12,087 nucleotides of DNA. It comes from DATAFO01 sp046728015 (GTDB lineage: Bacteria > Actinomycetota > Thermoleophilia > Solirubrobacterales > 70-9). Location of the stretch: positions 1-12,087 of the forward strand of contig JBKPDQ010000070.1 of the NCBI GenBank assembly GCA_046728015.1. Direction: 5' to 3'. The position numbers were made by a program, and so were the translations under genes. The notes under the pieces are model-generated. The model was given only the letters and a program-made list of their open reading frames with translations, ran no database searches and had not been told where the DNA came from. This document shows, piece by piece, positions 7,339 through 12,087 of the stretch (position 1 is its first letter; every line of letters begins with the position of its first letter).

Positions 7339-8485
7339 TTACTCGCCGCTGATCAGCGCCGCCACCTTCGCCGCGGCGTCCTCCTGCATCCCCGGTATCA
7401 CGTGCGAGTAGTGGTCGAGCGTGAACGCGACCGTGGCGTGCCCGAGCCGCTCGGAAACCACCTTCGGATTCACGCCAGCCTGCAGCGCGAGCGAGGCCCA
7501 GGTATGGCGCAAACCATGGAGGGAGACGTGCGGAACCTCGAGACCCGCTACGAGCTCGCCGAAGCGCTTCGACACCGTGCTCGGGTGAAGCAGCGTGCCG
7601 TCCTCACGGCAGAACACGAGCCCGTCGTCCTCGTATGCCGGTCCCCACGCCAACCGCTCCTCGAGCTGGCGCTTGCGGTGCGCGTGAAGGGCAGCCACGG
7701 TGCCGGCGTCGAGTGCCACCGTGCGCAGCCCGCGCGCCGACTTCGGCTCGCTCTCGTGAATGGCGCCAGCGGCTACGACGCGCTCGGTGCGGACGCTGAG
7801 TTGGCCGGCATCGAGGTCGAGCGCCGCCCACCGAATCCCGAGCGCTTCACCGCGTCTCAGGCCGGTGGTCGCATAGGTGAGCCACAGCGCGTACAGCCGA
7901 TCCTCGGCTACGTGCTTGAGAAAGGCGCGCAGCTCGGCTGCGCTCCATGTCTTCGGTGGCGGCGCCTTCGCGGCTTTCGCCGAGGGCGGCTCGGCGGCGT
8001 CGGCGACGTTGCGGACCACGAGGCCCCACTTCAGCGCGTCGGCGAGCGACTTGTGGATGATCGCATGCAGGTAGCGGACCGTCCGCGCGGACAGCGGCTT
8101 TCCGTTGCGTCCGGGTGCCTTCAATCGCTCGGCATAGAAGCGGGTGCGCGTCTGCGGTAAGGCCTTGTAACCGGTGCTGGCCGAGCTTCGGGACGATGTG
8201 GCGCTCGACGTTGCGCCGGTAACCGTCGAACGTCGTCGGCCGCAGGCTCGGCTCGCGGGCCGGTAGCCATCGCTCGGTCAGGTACTGGCCGTAGCCGAGC
8301 TTCGATGGCGTCACATGCTCGCCACGCTGCAGCCGCGAGAGGATCTCCACCCGGGCGGCCTCGGCCTCGCGCTTGGTGCGGTAGCCGCTGTGGAGCTCGC
8401 GCTTTCGCTTGCCGGTGAGCGGATCCCTATCGAGTTCGATCTGGATCGTCCAGCCGCCGCCGCGCTTGAAGACCGAGCCTTTCAT
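7339..8485 (-). pseudogene. tyrosine site-specific integrase, interrupted by one frameshift
   Basis: Read from ATG 8485 through the frameshift, this is a phage-type integrase of about 381 residues, the normal length. The N-terminal arm-binding domain (GSVFKRGGGWTIQI, then YRTKREAEAARVEIL) and the SAM-like core-binding domain (YLTERWLPAR to RHIVPKLGQHRLQGLT) are in one frame, ending near residue 110 (8156-8158). The other frame resumes with PQTRTRFYAERLKAP. A family-like 'GLTPQ' join would need two bases restored, or one removed. The catalytic half is complete: Arg in TGLRRGE, Lys in EPKSARG, His and Arg in LHGLRHTW, His in RLGHAT and the Tyr nucleophile in DHYSHV (codon 7408-7410). The enzyme would cut and rejoin DNA at tRNA-Ser(GGA). 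The start overlaps the upstream small ORF by ATGA. A sequencing error is the main alternative to real inactivation. Confidence 0.9.
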
Positions 8486-8676
8486 CGCGCCGTGACCGCT
8501 GAGAGCTGCCCACAAACGGCATGGGAATCAGCTCTAGGTGACGTAAGGGTTTCGGGCAGGTAGGCGGGTCCGCGCATCAGAGATCGTCCCTCCCGGCCGG
8601 CCGCGTACTCGAGCAGCGCCGGCCAACGGACCCGATCGGCGCCGCGCGGTTGGGCTACTCCTTTGCGTCCGGCCAT
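8482..8676 (-). CDS. 64-residue hypothetical protein coupled to the integrase
   Basis: I do not recognise this protein. It starts MAGRKGVAQPRGADRVRWPA and continues with LLEYAAGREGRSLMRGPAYL, then a tail without clear pattern. Its ATG overlaps the stop of the preceding 29-codon ORF (TGATG, 8674-8678). Its TGA overlaps the integrase ATG (ATGA, 8482-8485), so the three frames look translationally coupled. A GGAG-like stretch sits just upstream, inside the preceding ORF. Codon use is GC-biased in the first two thirds and weaker in the last 20 codons, so the end could itself be altered. Position just before an integrase is where excisionase or recombination directionality factors are often encoded, but no helix-turn-helix is visible. 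Confidence 0.5.
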   Translation of the reverse strand: MAGRKGVAQPRGADRVRWPALLEYAAGREGRSLMRGPAYLPETLTSPRADSHAVCGQLSAVTAR

Positions 8677-8765
8677 CAGCTCGTCCCCTCTCCGGCCTCG
8701 ATCCAACGGCGCAGCTCCTCGGGCAGCTCATCGCGGGGAGCCTCGGCGAAGTAGAAGCTAGACAT
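8676..8765 (-). CDS. 29-residue micro-ORF at the head of the integrase cluster
   Basis: This small frame from ATG 8765 reads MSSFYFAEAPRDELPEE and then LRRWIEAGEGTS, an acidic and probably helical peptide. Every codon fits the GC-biased usage of neighbouring genes, and the GGAGAGGGGACGAGC near its end could serve as the ribosome binding site of the next ORF. Its TGA overlaps the next start as TGATG. I do not recognise it. It may be a real small protein, the truncated end of a larger lost gene, or a leader peptide. No strong ribosome binding site of its own was identified. Confidence 0.45.
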   Translation of the reverse strand: MSSFYFAEAPRDELPEELRRWIEAGEGTS

Positions 8766-9126
8766 GGCGGTCGTGGGGCGAGATACTCGCTCTACCACCC
8801 AGGAAGGGAGACGGCCATGTTCGGGGGACCCGATGTTCCTGCGCGCGACGGACCTACTCCTCGCGCGTTAGCCGCCTGCCTGCCGTGAGAGGGACCATGC
8901 CGAACAGACACGGAGAGCACCCCGTGAACCGTGGCCTTTCGGGTGCCTTCGTGTGCCCGCGCGGCGGCGAACGTGGAGAGGTCACCCTCACTCACGGCTC
9001 GGTCAGTCTGAAGGCCCGAGCCGGCCGGGGGGCCAGATCGATTAACGAGCGCGACGCCTGGGCCGCTGAGGAGCGGCGCTCGCTCCACCCGGGCGCGGGG
9101 ATATCCTCGCAGGCCTCCATCCGCAT

Positions 9127-9177
9127 GCGCCTCAAGGGCGAGGGACTGTTTGCGGTTCGAATCCCGCTAGAGGCGCG
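9127..9177 (+). other. tRNA-3'-end-like stretch (possible old attachment site)
   Basis: GCGGTTCGAATCCCGC (9152-9167) resembles a T arm with one G missing, and is followed by TAGAGGCG, which could be an acceptor 3' strand plus discriminator. GGTTCGAATCCC (9154-9165) is identical to part of tRNA-Ser(GGA). A separate 7-bp pairing, GCGCCTC (9127-9133) with GAGGCGC (9170-9176), encloses the stretch, but there is no D or anticodon arm, so it is not a working tRNA. It could be an att-site remnant or chance. Confidence 0.3.
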
Positions 9178-9406
9178 TAGCCTGTGTCCGTGGGCACAGA
9201 AGCAGGCGCCCGCGTGCTCGCCCTGCCCACGACGCAACCGTGTTGGCGCTCAAGGTCCGGATCGAACGCGGAGTTGGCTCACATCCGAGCGCGGGCAGCA
9301 TTCCTGCCGACGGCGCCATCCGAAGAGCTCAAGCCCCGATTCGCGTTTGCATCCGACATAAGCCGCGAGGACGGTGCGCGTCGCAGATGAGGTGAATCCG
9401 GTCACT

Positions 9407-9412
9407 GATAAC
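9407..9412 (+). promoter_or_regulatory. possible -10 element of the beta-propeller gene
   Basis: GATAAC lies 20 bases before the ATG at 9433, which would give a 5' leader of roughly 14 nt consisting mostly of the repeated CTCGTCCAAAGCAGAA motif. No -35 hexamer or strong ribosome binding site is evident, so the call is tentative. Confidence 0.25.
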
Positions 9413-9416
9413 AATC

Positions 9417-9432
9417 CTCGTCCAAAGCAGAA
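9417..9432 (+). repeat. dispersed motif copy 1 (CTCGTCCAAAGC), abutting the propeller start
   Basis: CTCGTCCAAAGCAGAA directly precedes the ATG at 9433. The same 16 bases recur at 11823-11838, and the first 12 at 10716-10727. All copies are on the same strand and outside coding sequence. Confidence 0.6.
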
Positions 9433-10449
9433 ATGAGTTCGTCTGGAGATGGCGATAGCCAAAGCGTCTTGAGATGGGTGATAGCGGCCGTCGTCGTGCC
9501 GATCGTCGTGGCGCTGATTGCCGTCTTTGTCCCCAATCTCGTGGATAGCGACAATGGCTCGAACGGGGAGCCGTGGGACTCGGGGGCCACGGTGGTTCGC
9601 GAGATCGACGTGCCCGGCTTCCCGGTCGCGGTGGCCGTGGGCGAGAGCGGGGTCTGGATCACGGCCCGCGAGGGGAATCGGGTGTACAGCATCGACCCAG
9701 ACGAGAGGAACCCCGAGGCGATCCCGCAGGTTGACGTGCTCGAACCCGAGGGGATAGACGTGCTCGAACCCGAGGGGATAGCGGATGGCGCCGGGCCGGT
9801 CTGGGTGGTGAGCGCCGAGGGCGACAACGTCGTACGGATCGATCCTGAGATCGGTGACCGGGTGGGCGACGCGATCCCGGTGGGTCGCCGCCCGCGCGGA
9901 GTGGCGGTGAGCGAGGACGCCGTCTGGGTGACGAACGGAAATGACGACTCGGTCACGAAGATCGACCCCGAGACCGGCACCGCGACGGAGATCCACGACG
10001 TGGGCGAGTTCCCACACCAGGTCGCGTTCGGCGAGGGCGCGGTTTGGGTCTCGAACCGGGATAGCTCCACTGTGGCGCGGATCGACCCCGACTCCGACGA
10101 AGTCACGGAGCAGATTCCCGTCGGCATCACGCCGAAGGGCATCGCGATCGCAGCCGGAGAGGTGTGGGTCGCGAACACCGGCGTTGACAACGTCATGCGC
10201 ATCGATCCCGACGCCGGAGAGGTGGTTGGAGAGCCAATCGATGTCGGCGACCAGCCGCGCGGAGCCGTCTGGGCGTTCGACTCGGTGTGGGTCGCCAACG
10301 GCGGCGGCGACGTTAGTCGCATCGACCCGGAGACCGACAAGGTCGACGCGATCGAGGTCGGCGGAAGCCCGGAGGGGATCGCCGCCGGATCCGGCAGCGT
10401 CTGGGTCGCGAATGGCGTCGGCAACACTGTGACGCGGATCGCCCCCTGA
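9433..10449 (+). CDS. membrane-anchored seven-repeat beta-propeller (Vgb/YVTN/SMP-30-like)
   Basis: The 338-residue protein begins with a short cytoplasmic tail, then one membrane segment (about 14-34, WVIAAVVVPIVVALIAVFVP). The rest should lie outside the membrane. Seven repeats each contain a VWV/VWI strand (74, 123, 164, 204, 244, 285, 323) followed about 12 residues later by RIDP or similar, consistent with a seven-bladed propeller of the virginiamycin B lyase/YVTN type. Repeat spacing is 38-41 residues except the first (49), which is explained by an 8-residue tandem duplication (101-116). No catalytic His cluster of Vgb enzymes was identified, so a binding or scaffold role is more likely than lyase activity. 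In related actinobacterial proteins such propellers are often fused to kinases or transcriptional regulators; here the propeller stands alone. The start has little ribosome binding site. Confidence 0.87.
   Translation: MSSSGDGDSQSVLRWVIAAVVVPIVVALIAVFVPNLVDSDNGSNGEPWDSGATVVREIDVPGFPVAVAVGESGVWITAREGNRVYSIDPDERNPEAIPQVDVLEPEGIDVLEPEGIADGAGPVWVVSAEGDNVVRIDPEIGDRVGDAIPVGRRPRGVAVSEDAVWVTNGNDDSVTKIDPETGTATEIHDVGEFPHQVAFGEGAVWVSNRDSSTVARIDPDSDEVTEQIPVGITPKGIAIAAGEVWVANTGVDNVMRIDPDAGEVVGEPIDVGDQPRGAVWAFDSVWVANGGGDVSRIDPETDKVDAIEVGGSPEGIAAGSGSVWVANGVGNTVTRIAP
9733..9780 (+). repeat. perfect 24-bp tandem duplication inside the propeller gene
   Basis: Bases 9733-9756 and 9757-9780 are identical and in frame, duplicating the eight residues DVLEPEGI between repeats 1 and 2. 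Removing one copy restores the normal 41-residue spacing between VWV motifs. Confidence 0.97.
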
Positions 10450-10865
10450 TGGCCGTCACGCAGGTCGACGAACGCCTTCACCCGAGGCGGGGGTCGCGAC
10501 GGTAGAGACGTCGACGGAGACGGAGACAATGAACATCACCACGACTGCGGTCACGGCCCCCCGGGGAGGACGCCTAGCAACGGGCTCCCGGAGGCGATCG
10601 AACCGAGGCCCGCGGGTGCCCGGCGCCGGCTGGAGGTGCTGATCGTCGAGATCGTGCGGTCGCGGCGCAGTCCGGGAATTCCAGCGGCGGCCGCTTTGCT
10701 CAGTCGTTAGCGCTTCTCGTCCAAAGCGGGGGGAACTCTCTGGGAGCCGGCGCTTGACAGATCGCGGTCAGACCTTCGGCGTCTAGCCGCTCGACCAGGG
10801 TGCAAAGCTCGGGGTGGCGATGAACATGCTCCCGGTGTCTGAGAGGCCCGAAGGTGGTCGGTCGC
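10450..10865. other. 416-bp region without a confident gene
   Basis: No recognisable gene was found here. The propeller reading frame stays open after its TGA (10447-10449) for 86 sense codons, to TAG at 10708-10710. It includes an Asp/His-rich stretch, RDGRDVDGDGDNEHHHDCG (10495-10551), and ends with a helix-like segment, ARRRLEVLIVEIVRSRRSPG. There is no good start codon in it. An ATG at 10529 in another frame gives only 37 codons. The second copy of the dispersed motif is at 10711-10727, directly after the TAG. Confidence 0.4.
10711..10727 (+). repeat. dispersed motif copy 2
   Basis: CGCTTCTCGTCCAAAGC is identical over 17 bases to 11818-11834, and its last 12 bases match 9417-9428. It lies in non-coding sequence downstream of both the propeller gene and the coiled-coil gene. 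Confidence 0.6.
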
Positions 10866-11237
10866 TCAGGTAGCGTCGCGCTCGCGCTCGGCCGCCTGCT
10901 CGTCGTGAAATCCGGCGGCGCGGCCCTCGCGCTGAGCGCGTTCTTCAGCCTCGATCGCTTGGCGTTCGCGCTCCTGCGCCGCCTCTGCGTACCGCTCTGC
11001 GGCAGCCCCAAGTTCCGTGGCGCGTTCGCGCTCCTGTCTTGCCTCGTCGTGCTTCTCGGATGCCTTGGCGGCATGAGCCTCGGCTTCCTGGCGATGCCCG
11101 GCGGCCTCGCTGCGAAGCCGCTCGCGTTCGCGTTCGCGCTCCTGACGTTTCTCGGTCGCTCGTCGCGCGGCGACGAGCAAGAGCGCAGTCACGACTAGGA
11201 CGCCGACCACGATGGCGATGACAGCGATCGTTGACAT
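10866..11237 (-). CDS. small membrane-anchored coiled-coil protein
   Basis: The 123-residue protein starts MSTIAVIAIVVGVLVVTALL, forming one N-terminal membrane segment (about 3-23). It continues as a highly charged helix rich in Arg, Glu, Ala and Gln with RERERERERLRSEA at about 34-47, and continues as an uninterrupted heptad-like pattern to the end with no Pro. This suggests a long coiled coil facing the cytoplasm. The ATG at 11237 is chosen because GGAGG lies 6 bases before it; the longer frame from 11291 would bury the membrane segment. I know no defined function; such proteins resemble short phage-shock or divisome-type coiled coils only in layout. It is on the same strand as the basic protein upstream, with a gap of 170 bp. 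The nucleotide sequence repeats CGTTCGCGCTCCTG several times, reflecting the protein repeat. Confidence 0.75.
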   Translation of the reverse strand: MSTIAVIAIVVGVLVVTALLLVAARRATEKRQERERERERLRSEAAGHRQEAEAHAAKASEKHDEARQERERATELGAAAERYAEAAQERERQAIEAEERAQREGRAAGFHDEQAAERERDAT

Positions 11238-11243
11238 GCCCTC

Positions 11244-11248
11244 CCTCC
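11244..11248 (-). promoter_or_regulatory. strong Shine-Dalgarno sequence of the coiled-coil gene
   Basis: On the minus strand GGAGG lies with 6 bases before the ATG at 11237, within GGAGGGAGG. This decides the start of the small coiled-coil protein and contrasts with the genes at 1552 and 5720, which have none. Confidence 0.75.
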
Positions 11249-11407
11249 TACCCCCGGGAGTCCCTTCCACACCGTGGGTCGGCGGTTCCAACTACGGGCG
11301 CGGCCAGAAAACGGCGAGGACCCCGATCGCCGCACCCGCCGCGAGTGCGACCGGCGCGAGCGTGGGGGTGCTGAACCTCTGCTGTGGTCATCTCGGATAC
11401 ACAGGAC

Positions 11408-11713
11408 TTACGAGCCGGAACGGGTTTTCGCGCCCTTGCGCGCGGAGCGCCGGCGGTTGGCCGCTTTCGCTTTGCGCGTTCGCGCACCCTTCTCGGCTGC
11501 CTTGGAGCGCTTGCGCGAGCTCCCGCCGGCGCGTTCCCTGATCGAGTCGGCCGCCTTGGTCAGCTCATCGGCGATCCTGTGCGCCCTCGACGGCTTCTTT
11601 GAGCCCTTCGTGGGCAGCGCTTCCGCCACACGCGACGCGACGTTCTTTCTAACGCCACTGTCGCGAAGTCGCGAGTAAAGCTTGCTATCGGGCTTCGACT
11701 TCGCCTTGGCCAT
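11408..11713 (-). CDS. small Lys/Arg-rich histone-H1-like protein
   Basis: The 101-residue protein starts MAKAKSKPDSKLYSRLRDSG. The first 60 residues form a predicted small helical domain (LYSRLRDSGVRKNVASRVAE, then SRAHRIADELTKAADSIRER). The rest is a disordered tail of Lys, Arg, Ala and Ser (KRSKAAEKGARTRKAKAANR and RRSARKGAKTRSGS). The composition is like bacterial H1-type nucleoid proteins, whose tails bind DNA without sequence specificity. DNA or RNA binding is inferred from composition, not from a recognised domain. I recall similar uncharacterised proteins in actinobacteria. The start at 11713 is supported by AAAGGA placed 5 bases before the ATG; the longer frame from 11935 has no such signal. 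The nearby coiled-coil gene on the same strand could be co-transcribed. Confidence 0.72.
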   Translation of the reverse strand: MAKAKSKPDSKLYSRLRDSGVRKNVASRVAEALPTKGSKKPSRAHRIADELTKAADSIRERAGGSSRKRSKAAEKGARTRKAKAANRRRSARKGAKTRSGS

Positions 11714-11817
11714 CCTTGTCCTTTCAATTGCGGTGCGCGGTCCCGCTACCCGCCCTGAGCGGACAGAATTCACGCGCGGACGACATTTCGGGAGCCGACC
11801 ATGTGAGGAATTGCGTC

Positions 11818-11838
11818 CGCTTCTCGTCCAAAGCAGAA
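11818..11838 (+). repeat. dispersed motif copy 3
   Basis: This copy joins the longest shared parts of the other two: CGCTTCTCGTCCAAAGC as at 10711, and CTCGTCCAAAGCAGAA as at 9417. It lies in the 258-bp gap between the basic-protein gene and the oxidoreductase gene, which point away from each other. Confidence 0.6.
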
Positions 11839-11851
11839 CTATTTCGCTCTG

Positions 11852-11872
11852 CATGGAAAGCAGTACTCCATG
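11852..11872. repeat. inverted repeat in the divergent intergenic region
   Basis: CATGGA and TCCATG form a perfect 6-bp inverted repeat with a 9-base centre. It lies about 100 bp before the oxidoreductase start and 139 bp upstream of the basic-protein start. It could be an operator for a dimeric regulator, but no regulator gene is adjacent. Confidence 0.3.
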
Positions 11873-11971
11873 GCGAGATACTGCGCGGGCGATGCCGCAG
11901 GAGAGTCTCGAAGATTTCATCCGCCGGCCCTTCATCGCCGAGCCGACCCACGCTCAGACAGCGCCTCTTTG

Positions 11972-12087
11972 ATGCGGGCCGCCGGTATCAGCGAGTTCGG
12001 CGGTGCTGTCGGGCGGATCGACCTCCCAGATCCGCGCCCCCTCGCGGACGACGAGGTCCTGATCGAAATCCGGGCCGCGGGCGTCGG
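11972..12087 (+). CDS. zinc-type alcohol dehydrogenase / quinone oxidoreductase, 3' end outside window
   Basis: Only the first 38 codons are visible: MRAAGISEFGGAVGRIDLPD, then PRPLADDEVLIEIRAAGV. This matches the GroES-like N-terminal fold of the medium-chain dehydrogenase/reductase superfamily, in which 'DEVLIEIRAAGV' leads to the segment before the catalytic domain. Members reduce quinones or oxidise alcohols with NAD(P)H. The zinc ligands and the nucleotide-binding fold lie beyond the window edge, so zinc-dependent and zinc-free types cannot be told apart. No clear ribosome binding site or leaderless -10 element precedes the ATG. Confidence 0.85.
   Translation, partial: MRAAGISEFGGAVGRIDLPDPRPLADDEVLIEIRAAGV

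Larger units (their letters stand above)
7252..8765. mobile_element. remnant of a tRNA-Ser-integrated element
   Basis: The block between the end of tRNA-Ser(GGA) and the last coupled small ORF holds direct repeats, a frameshifted tyrosine integrase and two micro-ORFs, and nothing else recognisable. The integrase points at the tRNA, as in actinobacterial integrative plasmids and prophages. The left boundary is set at the tRNA 3' end. The right boundary is uncertain: the only candidate copy of tRNA 3' sequence is the weak GGTTCGAATCCC at 9154-9165. The element cannot be autonomous in this state. Confidence 0.5.
8766..9432. other. 667-bp region without a convincing gene
   Basis: This stretch between the integrase cluster and the beta-propeller gene has long open frames on both strands, but none has a recognisable domain or the codon pattern of its neighbours. 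It contains a 23-codon frame at 8817-8888 with a GGAAGGGAG just upstream, the tRNA-3'-end-like stretch near 9127-9177, and a possible -10 element (GATAAC, 9407-9412) for the propeller gene. It may be decayed sequence from the integrated element. Confidence 0.5.

Noticed and set aside
8817..8888. 23-codon ORF preceded by GGAAGGGAG
   Set aside because: It has a fair ribosome binding site but is too short and unrecognised to call a gene without conservation data.
9127..9177. Possible complete tRNA
   Set aside because: There is no D arm or anticodon arm between the two ends of the 7-bp stem, and the T arm lacks a base pair; only a remnant is plausible.
8885..9361. 158-codon plus-strand frame in the gap before the propeller gene
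   Set aside because: Composition is irregular, there is no domain or ribosome binding site, and it crosses the tRNA-like stretch; likely open by GC bias.
9402..10529. 375-codon open frame on the minus strand opposite the propeller gene
   Set aside because: It mirrors the propeller repeats, is Ser/Thr/Pro-rich without a domain, and arises from GC-biased codons of the real gene.
10700..10865. Minus-strand frame running downstream of the coiled-coil gene
   Set aside because: Its upper part overlaps the coiled-coil gene in another frame and the rest has no start, domain or ribosome binding site.
10960..11150. Repeated CGTTCGCGCTCCTG units as a possible CRISPR or regulatory repeat
   Set aside because: They encode the Arg/Glu repeats of the coiled coil in frame, with irregular spacing; no spacer structure.
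11300..11390. Short hydrophobic minus-strand frame (about 28 codons) between the two small genes
   Set aside because: It looks like a membrane segment with good codon bias, but has no ATG, GTG or TTG start and is bounded by stops.

Overview
The window is high-GC DNA with strongly GC-biased third codon positions. Its two tRNA-Ser genes do not encode CCA. It carries a TrpB2-type enzyme and a large cyclase/AAA/TPR protein. Two genes have a -10-like hexamer only 6-7 nt before their start codons, as in leaderless transcripts. Together these suggest an actinobacterium, perhaps of the Thermoleophilia (Solirubrobacter/Gaiella-like); the lineage is an inference and was not tested.

Left part (1-7162), chromosomal housekeeping: a PfkB-family sugar kinase lacking only its first residues; a probable frameshifted remnant of a RelA/SpoT-like gene; tRNA-Ser(CGA) on the minus strand; a small SnoaL/NTF2-fold protein; a 1041-residue minus-strand protein with a class III cyclase domain, an AAA/NB-ARC-like ATPase and TPR-like repeats, convergent with the NTF2-like gene so that both stop codons lie in one CTAG; a YtoQ-family protein; and, divergent from it, a complete TrpB2-like PLP enzyme.

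Middle part (7163-9432), a decayed integrated element: tRNA-Ser(GGA) is followed 87 bp later by a convergent tyrosine integrase. Its catalytic half is intact, but a single frameshift separates it from its DNA-binding half. Two very small ORFs overlap each other and the integrase start by TGATG and ATGA, so the three look translationally coupled. No other recognisable element gene remains. A stretch resembling a tRNA 3' end near 9150 could mark a former element boundary.

Right part (9433-12087), small envelope and nucleoid-type genes: a membrane-anchored seven-repeat beta-propeller with a fresh 24-bp in-frame tandem duplication; a small membrane-anchored coiled-coil protein; a small Lys/Arg-rich histone-H1-like protein; and the start of a zinc-type alcohol dehydrogenase/quinone oxidoreductase. 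A short motif (CTCGTCCAAAGC) occurs three times among these genes and nowhere else that I found. I saw no CRISPR array, defence system or biosynthetic cluster. The most unusual items are the coupled micro-ORFs before the broken integrase, the dispersed motif and the new propeller duplication.
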